A stretch of 64,000 nt of DNA from contig CM026565.1 of NCBI GenBank assembly GCA_015143295.1, forward strand, positions 13,824,041 through 13,888,040, written 5' to 3'. Origin of the DNA: Tetracentron sinense. Taxonomy: Eukaryota; Streptophyta; Magnoliopsida; Trochodendrales; Trochodendraceae. Under the pieces are notes generated by a model, which worked only from the letters and a program-made list of their open reading frames with translations, did not search any database and was not told the DNA's origin. The translations under genes were made by a program, and so were the position numbers. Each line of letters begins with the position of its first letter. Position 1 is the first letter of the stretch. This document shows positions 44,652 to 55,052 of the stretch, one piece after another.

Positions 44652-46024
44652 TAAATACTAACCAACAATTATAGCATAAAAATGGCAATACATAATCAGG
44701 AGCAATTTATATATGTCAAACAGAAACAATTCATATCATACAAGGAAGTAAAGCAGTTTATAATCATGCTTGTAATTCGTAGAAAACCTATAAATCCCCT
44801 TGAAAACATCGTGCACTTGACTTGACTTGAAATATCTTTTCGTACTTGAAAGCTTGTCTTGTCTATCTTGCTTGATTCTTGTATGCCGTGTCATGTCATG
44901 CATGCTTGCTTGTGATCATGTAACTTGTGAGATGCACTTGTGAGATGCCTTGAGAGGGAAGGGAGACCCTTCTTTATGCAATGCACTTGCGAGGGAAGGG
45001 AGACCCTTCTTTATGATATGTATGTACTTGCGAGGGAAGGGAGACCCTTCTTCATGATATGTACTTGTGAGTGAGGGGAGACCCCTCGTGGAATGTTGGT
45101 TCTTGTCTTCTTGTGAAAAGCGAGGTAAAACATATCGTAGGATATGTCCCACCTCTAACCATGTTCTTGTAAACCTCGATAAATATGCCATGCATGCCGT
45201 GCTCATGGGAACCGTGTACATACTTGCATTTAAATTTAAACATGACCATTGGGTAATTTCACAACACATATAGCGTCAAAGATTAAGCAATTCAATATTC
45301 ATAGCATTTAGGGAAAACAGGAAACACACTATCATAGGCCCTAGCAATATTCAGAATTTATTAGGCATGTATTTCCTAATTTACAGCTCACTGTATTCAC
45401 CTTGGCATTTCATCAAACATGGTGTGTTCATTATGGATTTACCCTACAATATGCTTTTCTAGATGGTTTTACTCAATCATACATGTATGTTTATTATTGG
45501 AACAATGCCCTTCCCCGTTTTAATCATCACCACACAACCACTGGCATCCAATCGCCCCTTACATCTCCATTCACCATTCACCATTCACCATTTACCATTC
45601 ATCCATCTCATAGCACATGTGTAAGTGAAAGAAAATAAAGAGAAATGAGGGGAAAAGAGGATCTATAACTAGGAGGATAGTAAAAAGTACCGACCTTGAA
45701 GAAATGAGGGAGAAACCCTCTTTCCAAATGACTGTGAGTTGTTGCCCTAGCTTGGATCGCGAGCTCCACAATGCCTGAACCGAAATCTTGAAGAAAACGG
45801 GCTTGAGATTGATCTAGGGTTTCAAAAACCCCTTTGATTTCTGTCCAAACTGGAAACCCTAGGTTGGAATCGCCTTCTCCTCTTTCTTCTATTCTCTCAA
45901 ACTCTCTAAGTGTCGAATGATGCCCTAAAGGCTCGGGTTAAACTCTTAAGGTAAGAGTGAACTGACCAAAAGACCGTAATACCCTTACTGGGATTTCTGC
46001 AATGACACGAGGACTGTGAATAGT

Positions 46025-46436
46025 GCTGAACACATTGTGTCGTGAATAGTGCCCACTCGTTGTGCGGTGAACAGTGCCAACTCGTGGTGCTGTGAACAGT
46101 GCCAACTCGTGGTGCTGTGAATAGTGCCAACTCGTGGTGTTGTGAATAGTGCCAACTCCTGGTGCTGTGAATAGTGCCAACTCGTGGTGTTGTGAATAGT
46201 ACCAACTCGTGGTGCTGTGAATAGTGCCAACTCGTGGTGTTGTGAATAGTACCAACTCGTGGTGCTGTGAATAGTGCCAACTCGTGGTGCCGTGAATAGT
46301 GCCAACTCGTGGTGTTGTGAATAGTGCCAACTCGTGGTGTTGTGAATAGTGCCAACTCGTTGTCCGTTGTCTTATGTACAGCGTGCCCGTGGTGAGTTGT
46401 ACAACGTGCCCGTGGTGAGTTGTACAATGTATGCAC
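46025..46436 (-). repeat. LTR minisatellite, 25-bp units, second copy
   Basis: Counterpart of 17775-18203 with the same unit number; two units differ by a single base (GTACCAAC for GTGCCAAC). Confidence 0.92.
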
Positions 46437-46761
46437 ACAGTATACGTTATCAGAGTACGTTGTCTATGCTACGTTATCAGAGTACAACGTCAGAGCACGT
46501 CCTTAGTGCCTTCCGAGCTACGTCCTCAGTGCATAACCGAGCTATGTTTTCCTACAGGTTCAGACTGTTTTGGCCATATCTTTTGACTCGTTCATCCGAT
46601 TTTGACGATTCAACTTGCGTTGTGTTCGTACTTCGAAGAGGAATATTTCTGACGTGTTGAAATTTCAAATTTCTTCCTTATTTATTAATTATACCTCTTA
46701 AAAATGGAAAATGACAACGAAAGTGTCATGTATTAAGCATGAAAAGGTCTGGGGCTCTACA

Positions 46762-46774
46762 TCTTCTCCCCCTT
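46762..46774 (-). other. Polypurine tract, second copy
   Basis: Minus strand AAGGGGGAGAAGA next to the 3' LTR start. Confidence 0.9.
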
Positions 46775-46861
46775 ACAAAAATTTCGTCCTCGAAATTCAG
46801 ACGATACTAGCATTACAAATCAAAACAGAATTACAAGTCCTACACAAACTTCATACAAAAC

Positions 46862-47450
46862 TCATTCAATTAATTTTGGGTACTTTGCTTTGACTTCGGC
46901 TTCACGCTCCCATGTAGCTTCTTCCCGAGCATGGTGTTGCCATTGCACAAGAACCAAAGGGATTGTCTTGTAGCTTCGATCCAAAATCTGAACCGGCTTT
47001 TCAATCAAGGTGAGGTCCTCTCGAACCTCCAACGGTTCCAAGTCTATGACATGCGAAGGATCCGCAATGTACTTCCGAAGCATAGACACATGGAAGACGT
47101 TGTGAACTGCGGCCATGTGAGGTGGAAGAGCTACTCGATAAGCAACTTCACCAACCCGGGTGATAATCTCAAAAGGCCCAACATACCGAGGACTGAGCTT
47201 GCCTCGTTTTCCAAATCTCATGATCCCTTTGCCCTATACTTTCACAAAAACTTGATCCCCTACTTGAAATTCCATGTCCCTACGGCGTGTGTCCGCATAG
47301 CTTTTCTGGCGATCTTGAGCGGCTTTCAATCGATCCCGAATGATCTTAACTGTGTTTGCAGTTTGCTCAATCAACTCCGGACCAAGTACTTTCCTTTCTC
47401 CTACGTCATCCCAATAGATAGGAGACCTACAACTTCGCCCATACAAGGCC
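46862..47450 (-). pseudogene. pol: pol C-terminus (integrase tail, chromodomain), second copy
   Basis: Counterpart of 16752-17347, read downwards. It is broken near 47225-47235: the left copy reads through VKVSPSKGIM, while here a short replacement and loss of bases creates a stop after VKV. The downstream part with HNVFHVSMLRKY and EATWERE is open (47221-46862). Confidence 0.85.
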
Positions 47451-49367
47451 TCAAATGGTGCCATTTGAATACTTGCCTGATAGCTTATTATAGGCAAATT
47501 CAACCAAAGGCAAGTGCTCTTCCCAACTGCCTCTGAAATCCAACATACAAGCCCGAAGCATGTCTTCAATGACTTGGTTCACTCTCTCGGTTTGTCCATC
47601 CGTCCGTGGATGAAAAGCGGTGCTGAAATCAAGTCGGGAACCCATAGCCTCCTGAAAGCTTTTCCAGAATCGTGATGTGAATCTTGGATCCCGATCTGAC
47701 ACAATACTGACGGGCACTCCGTGTAACCTCACTACTTCCTTGATGTATAGAGCGGCCAACTGGCTAGAGTTGAAAGTAGTTCGGTAAGGTAAGAAGTGCG
47801 CAGACTTCGTCAGACGGTCTACTACAACCCAAATTGCATCTGGGCCCCTTGCCGTCTTTGGCAAGCCAACTATGAAATCCATGGATATGTTCTCCCATTT
47901 CCACTCGGGAATAGGAAGAGAATGCAATAGACCGGCGGGCCGCATGTGTTCTGCTTTCACCTGTTGGCACACTAAGCACCGTGCTACATATTCCGCAACC
48001 TCCCTCTTCATATTCCGCCACCAAAAGTGACTCTTGAGGTTCCGGTACATCTTTGTACCCCCTGGATGCACTGTGTACTTCGAACGGTGTGCTTCATCCA
48101 AAATTTCTCTTCGAAGATCTGCATTGGCTGGGACGCACAGTCTTCCCTTGAATGTGATAGCACCCCGACTAGTGAGAGAGAAGTCCTCACTACCCTTAGC
48201 AACTTCCTTGTCCCGATAAGCCAACAATTCAGCATCCATGGCTTGATATTCTTGGATCAAATCTATAATGTACGGCCGAACCGTAACATTTGCCAAGGTA
48301 GGACCACGGACAGAGTCATTCACACTGATGTCCAGATTTGCCAAATCTTCTAGTAGCTTCCATTCTTGAACCAACATATGTGCTAACAACCCTTGAGGTC
48401 TTCTACTCAAAGCATCAGCCACAACATTCGCTTTACCCGGGTGGTATTGAATGGTACAATCATAGTCCTTCAGAAATTCCATCCAACGCCTTTGCCTTAG
48501 ATTCAGCTCCTTTTGGGAAAAGAGGTACTTGAGGCTCTTGTGATCGGTAAATACATAGAACTCCACCCCATAAAGGTAATGACGCCAAATCTTAAGTGCA
48601 AACACGACCGCCGCAAGCTCCAAGTCGTGCGTGGGGTAATTCTTCTCATGCTCCTTCAACTGCCTTGATGCATAGGCAATGACTTTCTTGTGCTGCATGA
48701 GTACACACCCAAGTCCAACGTGTGAGGCATCACTATACACCTCATACCCAAAAGGTCCAGATGGCACAGTAAGGACCGGGGCTGTAGTAAGCCTCTTCTT
48801 CAGTTCCGTGAAACTGATCTCGCACTTATCACTCCATACAAACTTGGCGTTCTTCCTTGTCAGGTAAGTGAGCGGTGCTGCAAGGCTAGAGAAACCCTCT
48901 ACGAATCTCCTGTAGTAGCCTGCCAATCCAAGAAAATTGCGTATCTCAGTAACACTCTTGGGCCTCGCCCAACTCATAACTGCTTCGATCTTCTTCGGAT
49001 CTACCGAGATACCTTCTGCAGAAACAACGTGGCCTAGGAATGCCACCTCTTCCAACCAAAACTCACACTTGCTAAGTTTGGCGTATAGCTTGTGCTCTCT
49101 TAGCATTTCCAAAGCAAGGCATAGGTCGCGTGTGTGATCTTCCCGTGTTTGGGAATAGACCAAAATGTCATCAACAAATACAATCACGCACCTATCAAGA
49201 TATGGCTGGAACACCCGGTTCATCAAATCCATAAAGGCTGCCGGCGCGTTCGTGAGTCCAAAAGGCATCACCAAGAACTCGTAGTGTCCATACCGAGTCC
49301 TGAAAGCAGTTTTGGGAACATCTTCCGCCTTAATCTTCAACTGGTGATAACCCGATCGAAGATCTAT
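47451..49367 (-). pseudogene. pol: pol reverse transcriptase, RNase H and integrase core, second copy
   Basis: One open frame from just after the shared TAG (49370-49368) through RT (FVDD), RNase H ([26 protein letters not shown]) and integrase (HHCC finger, D-x60-D-x35-E). It has no 43-bp deletion, so the RNase H to integrase linker is intact here. It leaves the frame at the shared one-base loss after FAYN and stops at 47451. This is the longest intact coding stretch in the window (629 codons from the first Met). Confidence 0.92.
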
Positions 49368-50167
49368 CTACGAGAAAAATCTCGCTCCCTTCAACTGATC
49401 GAACAAGTCATCAATCCTAGGCAAGGGATACCTATTCTTTATAGTGACTTTGTTCAATTGCCGGTAATCGACACACATCCGCATCGAGCCATCTTTCTTC
49501 TTAACAAACAACACTGGGGCACCCCACGGTGAGACACTTGGTCGAATGAAGCCAAGGCTTTGTAATGCTTCCAACTGAGTCTTCAACTCCTTAAGTTCAA
49601 TCGGGGCCATCCTATATGGAGCCTTGAAAACAGGAGCTGTGCCTGGTGCAAGCTCGATCATAAACTCAATCTCCCTGTCTGAAGGCAATCCTGGCAACTC
49701 CTCTGGAAATACATCCAGGAACTCACTCACAACCGGAATAGTCGATGAGTCCTTTACCTCGGGGTTAGCTAAGCTCAACGCCGCAAAACGAGCAATAGAT
49801 CTACTTTTCAACCCGCGAAAGTGGAATGGCTTTCCTTCTACTGGCTTGAAGAGTACCATTTTCTCAAAGCAAGCTACATGCCCATGATGTGCTGCTAACC
49901 AATCCATTCCCAATATAACATCAAAGTCTTGGAATCCAAGGACAATGAGACCAACCGCCAACTCGTGGCTTCCAACTTGGACCACACTATTTCTGTACAC
50001 TTTATCTGCCAATACTGTTTTGCCGAGAGGAGTCGAAATGGCTAACTCCAGTTCTAGCTAACTTGGCTCTACGGAAAAGCCTTCTGAAAAACTCAGCGAG
50101 ACAAACGAATGAGTAAACCCGGTATCAATCAATACTCGAGCCAAACACTCATTGACTAGTAGGGTTC
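49368..50167 (-). pseudogene. pol: pol protease and RT N-terminus, second copy
   Basis: Protease DTG near 50126-50118, with both TAG stops of the left copy present (50060-50058 and 49370-49368). The exon boundary after the intron is 50167. Confidence 0.88.
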
Positions 50168-50473
50168 CTGAAATTTTATGTAGCGCCCCAAAACCCACCC
50201 TAGGAGTTAGAGTGAACTTTGGACGACTAAACATGACTTGCTTGACAAACCATCCTGCAAAAACCCACAGAGCATATACAATAGAGGACATTATCAGCGG
50301 AAACATACTCTATCATGGCACAGCGGAAGACTAACAACCCTTTATGTATATACATACTTAAATTCAAGTTTATACAAAAGCAATCCATAAGAAAGTACGG
50401 ACAAACCCGCAAAAATACGTGGATATAATCTCTCATCTCACCCACAGCTAATCCACTCAGAATCTACAACCAC

Positions 50474-50593
50474 CTATTGGTAACCCTCTACGGGGGGTTC
50501 CTCCAAAGGCTCCTCGACGTACTCCTCTTCCACCCATGGACCAGGAGCACAAACATCAAATGGAGCAGCAGCTCCCTCAGAACCTGCCGACAT
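50474..50593 (-). CDS. LTR-encoded small ORF, second copy of nested solo LTR (39 aa)
   Basis: ATG 50593, stop 50476-50474. Same peptide as 13655-13774; stem-loop at 50599-50630. Confidence 0.5.
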   Translation of the reverse strand: MSAGSEGAAAPFDVCAPGPWVEEEYVEEPLEEPPVEGYQ

Positions 50594-50598
50594 AAGAA

Positions 50599-50630
50599 GT
50601 ACGGCTGAGCATGGAATACTCAGCGGGTAC
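50599..50630 (-). promoter_or_regulatory. Conserved stem-loop 5' of small ORF
   Basis: GCTGAG/CTCAGC stem with outer GTAC pairs, as at 13618-13649. Confidence 0.6.
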
Positions 50631-51959
50631 TAAATACTAACCAACAATTATAGCATAAAATGGCAATACATAATCAGGAGCAATTTATATATGTCAAACG
50701 GAAACAGTTCATATCATACAAGGAAGTAAAGCAGTTTATAATCATGCTTGTAATTCGTAGAAAACCGATAAATCCTCTTGAAAACATCGTGCACTTGACT
50801 TGACTTGAAATATCTTTTCGTACTTGAAACTTGTCATGTTTATCTTATCTTGTCATATCATGCGTGTCATGCCATGTCATGCTTGCTTGGAAAGTAAACT
50901 ACTTGTGAGGGAAGGGAGACCCTTCTTCCTAGAATGCTTATGCTTGTCATGCCATGTCTTGTCATGCTTGCTTGGAAGAGTAAACTACTTGTGAGGGAAG
51001 GGAGACCCTTCTTCCTAGAATGCTTATGCTTGTCATGCCATGTCTTGTCATGAACGAGGTAAAACATATCGTAGGATATGTCCCACCTCTAACCATGTTC
51101 CTGAAAACCTCGATAAATCATGTCATGCATGCCGTGCTCGTGGGAATCGTGTACATACTTGCATTTAAATTTAAATATGACATTTGGGTAATTTCACAAC
51201 ACATATAGCATCAATGATTGAGCAATGTAATATTCATATCATTTAGGGAAAGCAGAAAACACACTATCATAGACCCTAGCAATATTCATACTTCATTAGG
51301 CATGCATTTCCAAATATACAGTTCACTATATTCACCTTGGCATTTCATCAAACATGGTGTGTCATTTTGAATTTACCCTACAACATGCTTTTCTAGATGG
51401 TTTTTTTTTTTTTCTCAAATCATACATGTATATTCATTATTTGAACAATGCCCTTCCCCATTTGTTCATCACACAACACCATTGGCATCCAGTCGCCCAT
51501 TCCATCTCCATTCTCCATTAACACCCATTCACAACCATTCACCACCATTCATCTCATAGCACATGTATAATGAAAGAAAATAAGAGAAATGAAGGGGAAA
51601 GAAGAACTATAACTAGGAGGGTAGTAAAAAGTACCGACCTTGAAGAAATGAGGAAGAAAACCCCTTTCCAAAACGACTGTGTAGCTGCTGCCCTAGTTGA
51701 GGAGATGCTCCTCACGAGTTTGTGCCTTGATCTTGAAGAAAATGGGCTGGAGGTTGATCTAGGGTTTCAAAACCCTTTGATTTCTCTCCAAAATGGGAAC
51801 CCTAGGTTGGAATCGCCTTCTCCCCTTCTCCTATTCTCTCAAACTCTCTAAGTGTCGAATGAAGCCCTAAAGGCTCGGGTTAAACTCTTAAGGTAAGAGT
51901 GAACTGACCAAAAGACCGTAATACCCTTACTGGGATTTCTGCAAGACGCGAGGACCGTG

Positions 51960-53000
51960 AATAGTGCGACACATATTGTGCTGTGAATAGTGCCAACTCG
52001 TGGTGGCGGAATAGTGCCAACTCGTGGTGGCGTGAATAGTGCAACCTCGTGGTGGCGTGAATAGTGCCAACTCGTGGTGGCGTGAATAGTGCCAACTCGT
52101 GGTGCCATGATAGTGCCCAACTCGTGGTGGCGTGAATAGTGCCAATCTCGTGCCGACGGCGTGGATGGCGTGGAATAGTGCAACTCGTGGTGCCAGAATG
52201 ATAGTGCCAACTGCTGGTGCTGTGATAGTGCAACTCGTGGTGGCTGTGAATAGTGGCCAAGAACCCGTGGTGGCGTGTATAAATAGTGCACGCGTGGTGC
52301 CATGAATAGTGGCAACTCGTGTGGGCCGTGAATAGTGCCAACTCGTGGTGGCGTGAATAGTGCAACTCTGGTGGGTGGCTGTGAATAGTGCAACTCGTGG
52401 TGCCCAAATGAATAGGGCCAACTCGTGGGTGGCGTGAAATAGTGCAACTCGTGGTGGCGTGAATAGTGACAACTCGTGGTGGCGTAGTACAACTCTTTTT
52501 GCCATGATAGTTAAACCGTGTAAGGTGCTGTCCTATTGCCACTCGTGGGGCGTGATGGCACTCGTGGTGCCGATGAAGAGTGCCCACTCGGTGGTGGCGT
52601 GAATGTGGCCACCGCGTGGTGCATGAATAGGCCACTCGTTGTGGCTAATATAGTGCCGACTCCTGGTGGCGTGAATAGTGCCAACTCGTGTGGCGTGAAT
52701 ACAGTTTGCAAACTTCGTGGTGCCCTGAAATAGTGCCAACATATCGTGTGCTGTGAATATTGCCAACTCGTTGTGTCTGTGAATAGTTCAACCCGTGGGT
52801 GGCTTGAATAGTGCAACTCGTGGTCCATAATAGTGCAACTCGAGGTGGCGCATGAATATGCCAACTCTGTTGGCGTGAATAGTGCCACCTCGATTGGCGT
52901 GAATTTGCAACTCGTGGTGCCTGAATAGGCCAACTCGTGGTGGCGTGAATAGTGCACTCCGTGGTGGCGTGAAATCTGCCAACTTCGTGTGCGTGAATGT
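51960..53000 (-). repeat. LTR minisatellite, error-rich second copy
   Basis: Units of CACGAGTTGGCACTATTCAC type with insertions and deletions in nearly every unit. The same units in the left arm are regular. Confidence 0.88.
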
Positions 53001-53417
53001 GCCCGGGGCTGATTTGTACACGGATGAACACAGTATAAATATTATAAACGTTTTCCTACAGGTCAACTGTGTTTGGGCCATATCTTTTTGACTCGTTCGT
53101 CCGATTTTGACGATTCAACTTGCGTTTGTGTTCGTACTTTCGAAGGAACATCAGTTCTGACATTTCAAATTTCCAATTTCTTCCTTATTTAATTTAATTA
53201 CACTTTTAAAAGTAAAATTGACAACGCAAATTTCCATGCCTTAAAACGTGAAAAGGTCCAGGTTCTACATTTTAAAACTGGTACGTCAATCCATGCATCA
53301 CAGTGTATCCTGTAGGTAATTCATACATATATAACATTTCAAGTACGGCAACTGATTTAATATTTGAGCAGTTTTGAATTTAATGTTTAGGATAATAAAT
53401 AAGCTACAATCGCGTAC

Positions 53418-53475
53418 CTTGCACTAATCGTCAGATTCGAGTGCATCACCATCTTTCAAGAGCAAAAACTCGCGC
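53418..53475 (-). pseudogene. gag: gag C-terminal end, second copy, cut by gap
   Basis: Only 58 bp, matching 10815-10870 of the left copy with several base changes, then N. Confidence 0.75.
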
Positions 53476-53561
53476 NNNNNNNNNNNNNNNNNNNNNNNNN
53501 NNNNNNNNNNNNNNNNNNNNNNNNNNNNNNNNNNNNNNNNNNNNNNNNNNNNNNNNNNNNN
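53476..53561. other. Assembly gap, 86 N
   Basis: Run of 86 N. The odd length suggests a sized or partly filled gap, unlike the 100-N gap at 28259. Confidence 0.99.
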
Positions 53562-54982
53562 GATAGCGACGAAATTATACTTCTAAATAATGCGATTTCG
53601 GGCCCTCCCTCATGGAGCACTAATCGTACAAACGACCTGTATTTCTAGCTGAAAGACTTCCCACCTTGAGTTTGGATCGGAATAACGCATTTATAGAACA
53701 AATGACTTCGAAATCCGTTCACAGGTTTGGATTTGCTGCGCATTTTTAGGTTTAGGCCGAAGTATACTTGCTAAGTATGAATTTCGGGCCTCTCGTGCCC
53801 AAATCGAGCAAAAGACATCGGGTTCCATCCAAATGATTTCCTACACAATGGTTGGGTCGAAATACCCGTGTTAGAAGAATCGTCATCGAAATCCAATAAG
53901 CAGTTTGCATTTGGTGCACTTTTTTAGGTTTAGGCCGAAGTATAGTTTCTAAGGATGGATTTCGGCCTCTCGGTGCCCAAATCGGGCTAGCGACCTCGGA
54001 TTCCATTCAAACGAATTCCCACACTTAGGTTGGGTCGAAATACACGCTCGAGAAGAAACGACTTCAAAACATGTCCCCCAATTTTGATGGGGTGCACTTT
54101 TTTACGTTTAGGCCGAAGTATAGTTTCTAAGTGTGGATTTCGGCCTCTTGGTGCCCAAATTGGACTAGCGACCTCGGATTCTGTTTAAACGAATTCTCAG
54201 ACTTAGGTTGGGTCAAAATACACGCATTAGAAGAAACGATATCGAAATCAGACCCCCGATTTGGATGTGGTGCACTTTTTTAGGTTTAGGACGAAGAATG
54301 TTTTCTAAGAATTGATTTCGGCCTCTCGGTGCACATATCGAGCAAACGTCCTCGGATTCTATCGAAACGAATTGCACCCTCAGGTTGGATCAAAATACAC
54401 GCGTTAGATGAAATGAAATTGAAATGAGATCACAGGTTTGGATTTTGTGCGGGTTTGTAGGTTTTGGTCGAGGTATACTTTCAAAGTACGAATTTCGAGC
54501 TTCTCGGTGCCCAAATCTGGCAAACGATCTGGGTTTCAATCGAAACGATTTCCCACACTTAGGTTGGGTCGAAATACAAGCATTAGAAAAATGGCCATTG
54601 AAATCCGACAACCGGTTTTGATTTTGTTCTCATTTGTAGGTTTAGGCCGAAGTATACTTTCTAATTATAGATTTCGAGTCTCTCGGTGCCTAAATTTTGC
54701 AAACGACCTTGGATTCCATCAAATCGGATTCCCACACTTAGGTTGGGTCAAAATACACACATTAGAAGAAATGACATCGAAATCAGACCCCCGATTTGGA
54801 TGTGGAGCTCTTTTTTAAGTTTAGGACGAAGAATCTTTTCTAAGTATGGATTTCGGCCTCTCGGTGCCCATATCAAGCAAACGTCCTCGAATTCTATCGA
54901 AACGAATTCTACCCTTAGGTTGGATCGAAATACACGCGTTAGAAGAAATGAAATTGAAATGCGATCCCAGGTTTGGATTTAG

Positions 54983-55052
54983 TTCGGGTTTGTAGGTTTA
55001 GGCTGAGGAATACTTTCTTCGGGTTTGTAGGTTTAGGCTGAGGAATACTTTC
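54983..55052 (+). repeat. Perfect 35-bp tandem duplication in satellite
   Basis: Two identical copies starting TTCGGGTTTGTAGGTTTAGG and ending GGAATACTTTC, at 54983-55017 and 55018-55052. Confidence 0.92.

Larger units (their letters stand above)
44189..46761 (-). mobile_element. 3' LTR of second copy (2573 bp)
   Basis: Minus strand TGTAGAGCCCCAGACC (46761) to GGTCGTGACA (44189). One base longer than the left 3' LTR; the 25-bp array lies at 46025-46360. Confidence 0.92.
50179..53270 (-). mobile_element. Solo LTR nested in intron, second copy (3092 bp)
   Basis: Minus strand TGTAGAACC (53270) to GGGGCGCTACA (50179), flanked by TTTTA at 50174-50178 and 53271-53275. The minisatellite part (51960-53000) is full of small indels compared with 11255-12295. 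Confidence 0.9.
50168..53417 (-). other. Intron between gag and protease, second copy
   Basis: Donor CAAG|GTACGC (53418/53417) and acceptor TTTCAG|GAACC (50168/50167) as in the left copy. The native intron part 53276-53417 carries scattered base changes in the error-rich tract, but both splice signals are kept. Confidence 0.7.
44189..53475 (-). mobile_element. Second copy of Tekay-like chromovirus, cut by gap
   Basis: Reverse-oriented counterpart of 10815-20019 with the same nested solo LTR at the same base and the same shared pol defects. The 5' LTR, primer site and most of gag are missing beyond the gap at 53476. It differs from the left copy in pol: the 43-bp deletion is absent, but a new lesion is present near 47228. 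So the two copies are not simple mirror duplicates of one consensus. Confidence 0.9.
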
